DNA from: Flaviramulus sp.
Lineage (GTDB): Bacteria > Bacteroidota > Bacteroidia > Flavobacteriales > Flavobacteriaceae
Assembly: GCA_030731745.1 (NCBI GenBank)
Contig: JANQTJ010000038.1
Location: 1-64,000, forward strand
Length of the DNA stretch: 64,000 nt
Reading direction: 5' to 3'
Made by a program: the position numbers and the translations under genes. Below are positions 7,690 through 15,252 of the stretch, in pieces; the first letter of the stretch is position 1, and every line of letters begins with the position of its first letter. Under the pieces are notes generated by a model. That model did no database searches. It was not told where the DNA came from and worked only from the letters and a program-made list of their open reading frames with translations.

Positions 7690-8439
7690 TCATTTGTTGT
7701 CTTTAAAATATAATTCAATTTCCTCAAGTAATTTATCAGGTTCCAAAGTATTGTCATTGATGATACCCAAAATATCCAATCCTTTTTCATCTATTAAATA
7801 TTCCACAATAATTCTATCTCTTAGATATATTCTGGGAGTCATTGATTTAAATTCCGTTTCAACCCAAAAGTCGGAAGTGCTTTCGTATTCTTGAAATAGT
7901 TTCGACAGTTCATAATTCATATCATTTCTTACTCGACGATACGAAACATACTCCGAATAACCCTCATTTATCCAACTTGGTGTTTTCATAAATCCAAGAA
8001 TTGAATGGTCTTTATACATTTGACTGTGTACACCTTCGTGGCTAATTATTTGTACTAAATTTAACCATTCAAAGTCACTTTTCCCTTTCTTTAAAATATT
8101 TTCTTTGAAATTTGGTATCCCAATGTAAATGTGTTTGTTGAATTTTGATGAAGCAATATTTTTCATTCCAAACAGTCCTATTAACCTCTCGTACAACGTG
8201 CCTTTCACAAAATACAGTTCCAACTCTAAACCTTCTTGATAAAATTGACTTTCTTTTAAATTCATTTGAACTGAATCTAATATATTTTTCACATCTTCAT
8301 TAAAATTTATTTCATCATTGCTATAAATAATAAATGAGCCATATTCGATTTTCTTTCCAATAAACAGTTCTGGGAATTGCACAATAATAATTACTGATAA
8401 CAATAAAATTATTAGGAGTATAAGTGATTTCTTAATCAA
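7690..8439 (-). CDS. Membrane-anchored HExxH metalloprotease-like protein
   Basis: The 249-residue protein has an N-terminal membrane anchor (residues 5-24, mostly Ile/Leu). A zinc-peptidase signature SHEGVHSQ gives HExxH at about 133-137, and INEGYSEYV follows 21-25 residues later with the glutamate expected as third ligand in gluzincins. The N-terminal part (SFIIYSND...) resembles the preamble of 'peptidase MA-like' proteins. I recognise the fold, not a named family, and no substrate can be given. The gene is enclosed by two inverted hairpins (7577-7652 and 8464-8521) between convergent unrelated genes, which suggests that it arrived as a unit. Confidence 0.75.
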   Translation of the reverse strand: MIKKSLILLIILLLSVIIIVQFPELFIGKKIEYGSFIIYSNDEINFNEDVKNILDSVQMNLKESQFYQEGLELELYFVKGTLYERLIGLFGMKNIASSKFNKHIYIGIPNFKENILKKGKSDFEWLNLVQIISHEGVHSQMYKDHSILGFMKTPSWINEGYSEYVSYRRVRNDMNYELSKLFQEYESTSDFWVETEFKSMTPRIYLRDRIIVEYLIDEKGLDILGIINDNTLEPDKLLEEIELYFKDNK

Positions 8440-8463
8440 ATTAATTTTTTGTTTTTTTTTATT

Positions 8464-8521
8464 TGTCTATAACGTCAGGACATGAAATCGTTTTAATGAT
8501 TCATATTCGATGTTAAACGAA
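8464..8521. repeat. Right inverted hairpin of a cassette-like element
   Basis: TAAC at 8470-8473 and GTTA at 8512-8515 bound an imperfect palindrome (TAACGTCAGGACATGAAATC against GATTCATATTCGATGTTA). The inner edge TGTCTATAAC is the complement of the inner edge of the left hairpin with one difference. The outer edge GTTAAACGAA is the exact complement of TTCGTTTAAC at 7577-7586. Confidence 0.7.
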
Positions 8522-8544
8522 TTTAGTTGAAATTTTTTACAAAA

Positions 8545-9228
8545 TCAAGACTTAGTATTTTTCAAAGCCAAAAAAAGAACTGTTTTTATTTCGGGATTCA
8601 TCAGATTATTCTCAGTATATTTTTGATTCACCTCAATCTCAATGCCCATATAATTAGATTTAAACTGTTTACGTAAATAGGTGGTAAAACCATCTGCTTT
8701 TCCTAAATATGGGTAGTTGTAGCGTACATTTAAATGGTTTTTTAAACCATTAAGTTTACTTTTTAATTTTTTACAAAATACTTTTTCTTTGTCTCTTTTA
8801 GAATCATAAAGCAAACCAATATCGCAGTTCCTTTTTTTATTATTTAAAATAGGAGTAAAGGAGTGAACAGAAATATGTAAAACTTCTTCTCCGTTTTCAA
8901 TCCAATTATTAATGGTGTTTTCTACCTGATTTCGATAGCATAAATAATAAGATGTAATTAATGCTTCTTTGTCTTTTTTAGAAATATTTTTCGTGAATTC
9001 TGAGAATAAATTTTTATGATGTAAAGACCTATTGAGTTCAATAAGTAATCGGGTAGTTTCAGAATATTTCGAATAATCAGCAAGTGGATTTAAAATTTTA
9101 AAAATATCTAAGGCACCTATATCAAAGCCTCGATGGGAGTTTAAAGCAGTTTCATTTGAAATGAAAAGTGGTTTGAAAATTTCAGGAATAATGTTGCCAC
9201 CATGCTCGCATGTTAATATGAGTTTCAT
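8545..9228 (-). CDS. N-formylglutamate amidohydrolase family protein
   Basis: The 227-residue protein matches the N-formylglutamate amidohydrolase/HutG-like family: TCEHGGNIIPE near the start (zinc-binding His/Glu), SHRGFDIGALDI, LIELNRSLHH and HISVHSFTP. These enzymes are metal-dependent and remove formyl or acyl groups from glutamate-like amides, or open related amide bonds. The start at 9228 is chosen because its ATG overlaps the stop of the upstream gene (ATGA) and gives the family's usual MKLILTCEHGG beginning; a longer frame from 9258 would run 34 bases into the neighbour. It is the third gene of a trio with the GCS2-like and RimK-like ligases, so it probably acts on the peptide they make. 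Confidence 0.85.
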   Translation of the reverse strand: MKLILTCEHGGNIIPEIFKPLFISNETALNSHRGFDIGALDIFKILNPLADYSKYSETTRLLIELNRSLHHKNLFSEFTKNISKKDKEALITSYYLCYRNQVENTINNWIENGEEVLHISVHSFTPILNNKKRNCDIGLLYDSKRDKEKVFCKKLKSKLNGLKNHLNVRYNYPYLGKADGFTTYLRKQFKSNYMGIEIEVNQKYTENNLMNPEIKTVLFLALKNTKS

Positions 9229-10451
9229 GAGATAAACATTTTGTTTTCTTCTAAACAATTTGCTAATTGAGCATAAACTTTTTTAATGTTATTTTCAGAA
9301 AAATCATCCGCTATAGCGTTTAATATTCTAGTAGAAAGTGTTCCATTTGTTATAATAGTTTCAATAGCTTGATAATGGGTTTCATTAATGTCGTTTTTAA
9401 CATAACCATAAAGTGTTTTCCATATTTCTTGAACAGTTAATATTTTATTGATTCTGAAAAGATTCAAATATTCTAAGTTTTTAACAATGTAGTTTTCTCC
9501 GTCTTTAATACAGGGATTTAAAATATTATAAAGCGCTTCTTTTGTAAATGTTTTTTGTGATTTTAAAGGCTCTAATTTTTCAGAAACTAAAAGTTTTAAA
9601 ACTTCAATAATTAAAACACAAATGGCAATATCTGCCTTTGGGCATTCTTGTATATCTACCAATCTAATTTCAATAGCATTTCTATCAAAACGAGCAATGG
9701 CACCTCGAGAGTTTAAAAAATAATGATCTAAAATATGTTCTGTATCATGTGGTTTTATGGCTTTATTTATTGGCTCAAATATTTGAGTTTGATACCTTTT
9801 TTTTGAAAACACTTGCTCAGGAATAACCAATCCTGTCATTTCAGGAATTTCTTTTTGATTGGTTTTGTAATACTCTAATCTGGTGTCTTTAAAGCCTGTA
9901 TTTTTACCTTCTAAAATTGGTGAGCTTGCACATAAACCAGGAATTAAAGGTAAAATTAAACGAATCGCAGCATGTAATTTTTCAAACTCGTTATCATCAT
10001 AAAATGGTAAATTTATATGAGTGCTTTGAACATTGCTCCAACCATGACCCTTACAATTAAATATTCTATTATATAAAGCATAAACCTCACTATAACTGTG
10101 CTTCCAAAGTTGCGTATCTGTTAAAGGATTCATTAACGGATGTGCCGCTGTTGGCAATAAATATGTGTTTAATGACTTTAATAAAGAATTTATTTCGATA
10201 ATATTTTTATGAAATGCCTCTGAAAGATTATCTAAGTCTGCAGTAGGACCATTTGTTTTTAATTCAATAACATGGGCCACTAACTCATTACTCCATGCGA
10301 TAGCGCCATTTTCAATATCCGAGGTTAATTCACCGTTTTTTAAGGTAAGTAGAGTGTCAGCCACTGGGGCTACTTTAAAATTTTGATTATTAACAAGCAT
10401 GTATTCTAGTTCGATGCCAAAAACCTCAAATAGATGATATTTTTTACCCAT
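9225..10451 (-). CDS. Glutamate-cysteine ligase-like (GCS2) carboxylate-amine ligase
   Basis: The 408-residue protein belongs to the GCS2/YbdK branch of the glutamine-synthetase-like fold. Recognisable segments are FGIELEYMLV at the N terminus (catalytic glutamates), the STHINLPF strand at about 143, and ARFDRNAIEIRLVDIQECP at about 257, the metal-binding beta strand. Such enzymes join a carboxylate to an amine with ATP; YbdK makes gamma-glutamyl bonds only weakly. True glutathione synthesis is unlikely because no glutathione synthetase partner is present. It sits one base after the RimK-like ligase gene and is translationally coupled to the amidohydrolase. Confidence 0.82.
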   Translation of the reverse strand: MGKKYHLFEVFGIELEYMLVNNQNFKVAPVADTLLTLKNGELTSDIENGAIAWSNELVAHVIELKTNGPTADLDNLSEAFHKNIIEINSLLKSLNTYLLPTAAHPLMNPLTDTQLWKHSYSEVYALYNRIFNCKGHGWSNVQSTHINLPFYDDNEFEKLHAAIRLILPLIPGLCASSPILEGKNTGFKDTRLEYYKTNQKEIPEMTGLVIPEQVFSKKRYQTQIFEPINKAIKPHDTEHILDHYFLNSRGAIARFDRNAIEIRLVDIQECPKADIAICVLIIEVLKLLVSEKLEPLKSQKTFTKEALYNILNPCIKDGENYIVKNLEYLNLFRINKILTVQEIWKTLYGYVKNDINETHYQAIETIITNGTLSTRILNAIADDFSENNIKKVYAQLANCLEENKMFIS

Positions 10452-10452
10452 T

Positions 10453-11898
10453 TTAATCGAGTCTGTTTTTTAATGCTGTTAAAACTTTTGTGTATACCAA
10501 ATCACCATAAAAACCATCTTCAACTCCAAAATCAATATTGGGATTGTCGTTAATTTCTATTACCATAGGTATGTTATTCACTACTTTTATATCAATACCC
10601 AATAGGCCATCTCCAATAAGTTTAGCAGATTTTAAAGCCATTTTTAGTACCTTTCTAGGCACATCCTCTATTGGTAAACAGTCTGCCTCACCATCTTGAT
10701 CATTTTTATTTTCTGCTTTCCAGTTATAAATTTGCCAATGTCCTTTAGCCATATAATATTTACAGGCAAAAAAGGCTTCTCCATCTATAATGCCTATGCG
10801 CCAATCATAATCTGACGGACAAAACTCTTGAGCTATGATGAGATCGGATTCTTTTAGCATGCTGCTTGCTAAATCGTAAAATTCCTCTGAAGTTTTAGCT
10901 TTTTTAACGCCAAAAGAAAATGTGGAATCTGGCGCTTTTAATACACATGGTAAACCAGTGAATGCTATAACTTCTTTTAGATTTTCTTTGTGAACAATAA
11001 TAGTTTTAGGTGTATTTATGTTGGCATTTTGTAACGCCTCTGCCATATAAACTTTATTGCAGCATTTTAAAATAGCATCAGGGTAATCTACAATCGCAAT
11101 GCCTTCTTGTTGTGCTTTTCTGGCAAAGGCATAGGCTTCATTGTTAACTTCGGTGCTTTGTCTAATTAATAAAGCATCAAAAGAAGATAAACGCGATAAA
11201 TCTTTAGGCTCTATGATTTCAGCATAAATATTCATTTTTTCGGCAATTTCAATAAATTTTTTTAATGCTTTTGGATTGCTTGGTGGCGCAGGATCGTTTG
11301 GGTTTACTAATATGGCTAAATCAAAATCACTTTGAGTAAGTTTAGGTGTGTCGTAACGCTTTTTTGCAAAATACTCATTAGCAAATTGATGCACACTTTC
11401 TAGGTGCTCTAAAGGAATCTCTGATTCTGAAATTACTTTTATACTTTGAATGTTCCATTTAGTGCTAAAATTAAATTTAATACGTAAAAAAGGTACTTGA
11501 AAATGCTTATAAAAAAGAGTACTAACTTCTTTATATTTTTGAGCCACATTTTGACCAAAATAAATGCTTAAAATAAATTCTTGAGATTTGATATTTTTTA
11601 AACTTTTTTGAATGATATCATCAAATTCATCGGATACAATTCTGACTAATTTTAGAGTTTTTAAATCAACTATATTCCTTACAGTTGGAATTGCTAAATG
11701 TCCTCTAGCTTCTGCCAGAAGTGAAACATAATAACCTTTAGATTGATAATTATAATCTTTACAAAGGTTAAATATTCTTGCTTTTTTTAAAAGTGAAAAC
11801 TTTGGGTTTGTTAGGTAATCTTGTGAGGAAATTACATTAATATTCTCAATCGAAAAATTCCATTTTTCTGGTTGATTGACAATAATATATTTTTGCAT
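10453..11898 (-). CDS. RimK-like ATP-grasp ligase with RLAN N-terminal domain
   Basis: The 481-residue protein has two parts. Residues 1-150 match the RimK-like ATP-grasp N-terminal (RLAN) region: RIFNLCKDYNYQSKGYYVSLLAEARGH is its signature, shown here only as motif positions 42-68. Residues 200-480 form an ATP-grasp domain: LLIRQSTEVNNEAY, VLKAPDSTFSFGVKKA, IIAQEFCPSDYDWRIG (nucleotide and metal binding) and MVIEINDNPNIDFGVED at the end with the Mg ligands Glu and Asn. Enzymes of this group add amino acids, usually glutamate, to a carboxylate or peptide. It is first in a three-gene operon with two glutamate-acting enzymes, so the likely product is a small glutamyl peptide or a peptide tag. 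This is an inference. Confidence 0.85.
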   Translation of the reverse strand: MQKYIIVNQPEKWNFSIENINVISSQDYLTNPKFSLLKKARIFNLCKDYNYQSKGYYVSLLAEARGHLAIPTVRNIVDLKTLKLVRIVSDEFDDIIQKSLKNIKSQEFILSIYFGQNVAQKYKEVSTLFYKHFQVPFLRIKFNFSTKWNIQSIKVISESEIPLEHLESVHQFANEYFAKKRYDTPKLTQSDFDLAILVNPNDPAPPSNPKALKKFIEIAEKMNIYAEIIEPKDLSRLSSFDALLIRQSTEVNNEAYAFARKAQQEGIAIVDYPDAILKCCNKVYMAEALQNANINTPKTIIVHKENLKEVIAFTGLPCVLKAPDSTFSFGVKKAKTSEEFYDLASSMLKESDLIIAQEFCPSDYDWRIGIIDGEAFFACKYYMAKGHWQIYNWKAENKNDQDGEADCLPIEDVPRKVLKMALKSAKLIGDGLLGIDIKVVNNIPMVIEINDNPNIDFGVEDGFYGDLVYTKVLTALKNRLD

Positions 11899-11929
11899 TA
11901 TACGAGCATGATGCCTTTTAAGTTTTAAA

Positions 11930-11937
11930 CAAAATTA
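11930..11937 (-). promoter_or_regulatory. -7 promoter element for the RimK-like trio
   Basis: TAATTTTG on the minus strand fits TAnnTTTG, 31 bases before the ATG of the RimK-like gene. An 8-base palindrome lies just upstream (11950-11969). Confidence 0.5.
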
Positions 11938-11949
11938 GTGTTTTTTTGT

Positions 11950-11969
11950 GTTGAAAATATTTTTTCAAC
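11950..11969. promoter_or_regulatory. Perfect 8-base palindrome upstream of the RimK-like trio
   Basis: GTTGAAAA-TATT-TTTTCAAC is a perfect inverted repeat just upstream of the -7 element of the RimK-like gene and 12 bases after the gntP stop. It lacks a downstream T tract on the minus strand, so it does not look like a normal terminator. It could be an operator. Confidence 0.35.
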
Positions 11970-11981
11970 CTAATTTAATAA

Positions 11982-13325
11982 TCAAAAAAATAAAGATAAA
12001 ATATAAACAGAACAGAAACCCACTAAGGCTAAAATTGTAGTCATTGTAGTCCAACTTTTAAATGTTTGTTTTTCGGTAAGTCCTAAATATTTGCTCACTA
12101 GCCAAAAGCCACTATCATTAACATGAGACATGATGGAAGCTCCAGAGGCTATGGCAATTACTATGAGGGCTTTGTTTATATCAGAAATGCTATCTAAAAG
12201 TAAAGGCGCTGTTATTCCAGCAGCGGTAATCATAGCAACAGTTGCTGATCCTTGTAAAATTCTCACCAATACAGCTGCTAAAAAAGCAAACAGTAAAATG
12301 CTTATACCTTTATCTGCAAAATAATTGGCTAACATCTCACCAGTTTTTGTGTTTACTAGCATTTGTTTAAAAACACCACCTGCACCAGTTAATAAAATGA
12401 TGATCCCTGCTGGAGCCATGGATGCAGTTGTTATTTTTAATAAAACATCTTTTGTGGTTTTTCTTCTAATTCCTAAAACATACCAAGCTACTATATTTGC
12501 TAGAATTAAAGCTGTAAATGGATGTCCTATCATTTTCAACCAAGACTTAACAGTTTCTGAGATTTTAAAACTTTCTAATAATGGACTGTTTAATAAGGTA
12601 TTACCAACTATTAGTATTATAGGAATACCAATAATAAACAATATTAATCCAACACTAGGGTAATTTCCAGAGTCAATAGATTCTGTATTTTTTAATGGAG
12701 CTTCAATATGTATTTTTCCTGAAATGTATTTTGCAAATAGTGGTCCGCTTACAATAGCCGTAGGAATACCAACTATAAAACCAAACAAAATAACCCATCC
12801 TAAGTCTGCCTTTAAAATATCAGCTACTGCTACAGGTCCTGGTGTTGGTGGAATAAAAGCATGCGTTATGGCTAACCCTGCTAGTAATGGCATACCATAA
12901 AGTAAAAGTGATTTTTTTGTTTTACGTTGTAAGGAATAAATTAGTGGGACTAATATGATGAATGCCACATCAAAAAATACAGGAATAGCAACAAAAAAAC
13001 CTGTAAGCATTAAAGCCCAAGAAGCACGTTTTTCACCAAACTTATCTAATAAATAATTTGCCAATGCCTCAGCACCTCCAGAGTGTTCTAAAACAGCACC
13101 AAACATAGCGCCAAGGCCAACTACCATTGCAACAAATCCTAATGTATTTCCCATACCTTCTTGCATGGTAGATATTATAATTTCAGGTGGCATTCCAGCA
13201 ATAATCCCAACAAAAATACTAGCAATTAATAAAGCAATAAACGCTTGTATTTTTAATTTGAGTATGAGTATAAGTAATATGGCTATACCAAAAAAAACAG
13301 CAGTAATGAGTGTAAAGTCGATCAT
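11982..13325 (-). CDS. gntP: GntP-family gluconate:proton symporter
   Basis: The 447-residue protein is almost entirely hydrophobic, with about 12-14 membrane helices. Family segments are visible: MVVGLGAMFGAVLEHSGGAEALANYLL at the second pair, HAFIPPTPGPVAVA in the middle (the GntP signature), and SHVNDSGFWLVSKYLGL near the end. GntP/DsdX carriers import gluconate and related hexonates by proton symport. It is the last gene of the operon gntK-gnd-gntP, 5 bases after gnd, so gluconate is the expected substrate. Length is as usual for the family. Confidence 0.93.
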   Translation of the reverse strand: MIDFTLITAVFFGIAILLILILKLKIQAFIALLIASIFVGIIAGMPPEIIISTMQEGMGNTLGFVAMVVGLGAMFGAVLEHSGGAEALANYLLDKFGEKRASWALMLTGFFVAIPVFFDVAFIILVPLIYSLQRKTKKSLLLYGMPLLAGLAITHAFIPPTPGPVAVADILKADLGWVILFGFIVGIPTAIVSGPLFAKYISGKIHIEAPLKNTESIDSGNYPSVGLILFIIGIPIILIVGNTLLNSPLLESFKISETVKSWLKMIGHPFTALILANIVAWYVLGIRRKTTKDVLLKITTASMAPAGIIILLTGAGGVFKQMLVNTKTGEMLANYFADKGISILLFAFLAAVLVRILQGSATVAMITAAGITAPLLLDSISDINKALIVIAIASGASIMSHVNDSGFWLVSKYLGLTEKQTFKSWTTMTTILALVGFCSVYILSLFF

Positions 13326-13330
13326 GATTT

Positions 13331-14725
13331 TTACCAGTTTGTATGAAAATATTGTGACGGATTTTCATCAATTTTTTGGTAAGTGTGTGCTCCAAAAAAA
13401 TCGCGTTGTGCTTGTATCAAATTAGCAGGAAGCCTCTTTGTGGTCATGGAAACCCAATAATTATAAGCTGCATAAAACGCATCTAAAGATATTCTATTAT
13501 CGATTCCAGATTTAAGAAGTTTTGAAACCGCATTTTCTGAAATTTTTAAAGTTTCGAAAATTGAAGTATCATCAATTAATTCAGGATTATTTTTAAATAT
13601 TTCAGAAACATCATTCATAAGGTTTGATCTAATGATACAGCCGTTAGTCCAAATTCTTGATAGCTCAGAAAGATTAATGTCCCAGTTTTGTTCTGAAGAA
13701 CAAACTGAAATTATCTCAAATCCTTGTTGGTGATTTATAATTCTTGCAAAGCGATAAGCTTTTTCTAAAATCTTTGTTCTTGGAATTTCAAACGTAGCTT
13801 TTTCACGTGAAATAAGTACTGAAAGCTTTTTTCTTTTTTCTTTAAAAGCGGAAAGGTAGCGGGCAAAAACTGCTGAAGTCATTATGGTAGCAGGTATACC
13901 AATATCTAATGCTAATTTACTAGACCAACTTCCGGTGCCTTTATTTCCTGCTTTATCTAAAATGGTGTCAATAATATAGTTTCCTGCTTCTTTTTTGATT
14001 AGAATTTTAGATGTGATTTCAAGTAAATAGCTAGATAAATCACTTTTATTCCAACTAGAAAATATTGCAGAAATGGATTCGTTTGTCATTGAAATAGACA
14101 TCATTGCATACATTTCAGCTAATAGTTGCATTTCGGCATATTCAATACCATTATGAATCATTTTAACAAAATGACCAGCACCATCTTTCCCTACAAACGT
14201 ACAGCAAGGTTTGTTGTTAGCATCTTTTGCGGCTATAGTTTCTAGAACTGGAGCTACTAATTTATAACTAGAATTATTCCCTCCTGGCATCATTGATGGG
14301 CCTTTTCTGGCACCTTCTTCGCCTCCTGAAATACCACACCCAATGAATTGTATATTCTTTTTTTGAAGTGCATCATATCTTTTTTTTGTGTCTAAAAAAT
14401 ATGAATTTCCACCATCAATAATAATATCTTCACTATCTAGAAAATCGGTAAGTTGATTAATAACATAATCAACAACACTTCCAGCCTTTACCATCATCAA
14501 GATTTTTCTTGGCTTTTCAAGTGAAGCTACAAATTTTTCAATCGAATGATATCCTAAAATATTTTTAAAGCTTGAATTCTCATTTAAAAAATTGGTTACA
14601 AAATTAGCTTCATCACCCTCATTTCTGTTGTATACTGAAACTTTGAAGCCTTTTTCAGCAATATTTAAGCTGAGGTTTTTTCCCATGACACCTAAACCAA
14701 TAACTCCAAATTCAGATTTACGCAT
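13331..14725 (-). CDS. gnd: 6-phosphogluconate dehydrogenase, decarboxylating
   Basis: The 464-residue enzyme oxidises 6-phosphogluconate to ribulose 5-phosphate and CO2. Motifs are the Rossmann start GLGVMGKNLSLNIAEKGF; VYNRNEGD, whose Asn-Arg after the second strand favours NADP; the active-site stretch IDGGNSYFLDTKKR; the substrate loop GCGISGGEEGARKGPS; and VKMIHNGIEYAEMQLLAE with the catalytic Lys and His. The C terminus HTYQKIDENPSQYFHTNW is the usual lid of the family. The gene overlaps gntK by 8 bases. Confidence 0.96.
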   Translation of the reverse strand: MRKSEFGVIGLGVMGKNLSLNIAEKGFKVSVYNRNEGDEANFVTNFLNENSSFKNILGYHSIEKFVASLEKPRKILMMVKAGSVVDYVINQLTDFLDSEDIIIDGGNSYFLDTKKRYDALQKKNIQFIGCGISGGEEGARKGPSMMPGGNNSSYKLVAPVLETIAAKDANNKPCCTFVGKDGAGHFVKMIHNGIEYAEMQLLAEMYAMMSISMTNESISAIFSSWNKSDLSSYLLEITSKILIKKEAGNYIIDTILDKAGNKGTGSWSSKLALDIGIPATIMTSAVFARYLSAFKEKRKKLSVLISREKATFEIPRTKILEKAYRFARIINHQQGFEIISVCSSEQNWDINLSELSRIWTNGCIIRSNLMNDVSEIFKNNPELIDDTSIFETLKISENAVSKLLKSGIDNRISLDAFYAAYNYWVSMTTKRLPANLIQAQRDFFGAHTYQKIDENPSQYFHTNW

Positions 14726-15203
14726 TTAAATTTAATTTTGAAGTAATAATTGAAACGATTTCTTTTGCGGGTTTTTCAACTGAAATATGCAAACCGTATT
14801 GAGGAATTTCTAGGGCTTCAAATTGAGATTTTAATAAGGCAGCCTTCATAAAATGAGAATTTCTTTTTTCTAGTCGATCAGTTATAATTTCAAATGAACC
14901 ATATAAATATACCCAGTTTATTTTGTCAACTTTAGAACTTAAAATTTCCCTATGTTTTTCACTCAAAGCAGAGCAAGCTAAAATAGCGCCGCCTTCAGAT
15001 TGCCATTCTTTAATATAATTTGATAAAGATTTTAACCAAGGTAATCTGTCTGTGTCATTTAAAGCCTTATTGTTTTTCATTTTTTCAATATTGATTTCTG
15101 AATGAAATTCATCAGCATCATAAAAGGGTAAGTTTAGTTTCTTTGATAATAATTTACCAATAGTCGTTTTTCCACAGCCACTTATACCCATTATTATAAT
15201 CAT
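14718..15203 (-). CDS. gntK: Gluconokinase
   Basis: This 161-residue P-loop kinase phosphorylates gluconate at C6. The N terminus MGISGCGKTTIGKLL is the Walker A of the GntK family, followed by DADEFHSEINIEKMKNN (substrate-binding HS pair) and ACSALSEKHREIL, the other gluconokinase signature. Together with gnd and gntP it makes a complete route from external gluconate to ribulose 5-phosphate. No GntR-type regulator is adjacent. Start: ATG at 15203; the next gene upstream, an M14 peptidase, ends 49 bases away, and shared transcription is possible. Confidence 0.94.
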   Translation of the reverse strand: MIIIMGISGCGKTTIGKLLSKKLNLPFYDADEFHSEINIEKMKNNKALNDTDRLPWLKSLSNYIKEWQSEGGAILACSALSEKHREILSSKVDKINWVYLYGSFEIITDRLEKRNSHFMKAALLKSQFEALEIPQYGLHISVEKPAKEIVSIITSKLNLNA

Positions 15204-15252
15204 TATTGACTAATTTAGTAGCATTTGAATTGGTATAAAATAAGATGAATTC

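Noticed and set aside
7577-8521. Classical integron cassette
   Set aside because: Hairpins are inverted, not direct, and no integrase gene is in the window. Kept only as attC-like.
9229-9258. Longer start of the amidohydrolase at 9258
   Set aside because: Would overlap the GCS2-like gene by 34 bases and add MFRRKQNVYL, which is not seen in the family start; the ATGA junction at 9225-9228 is more natural.
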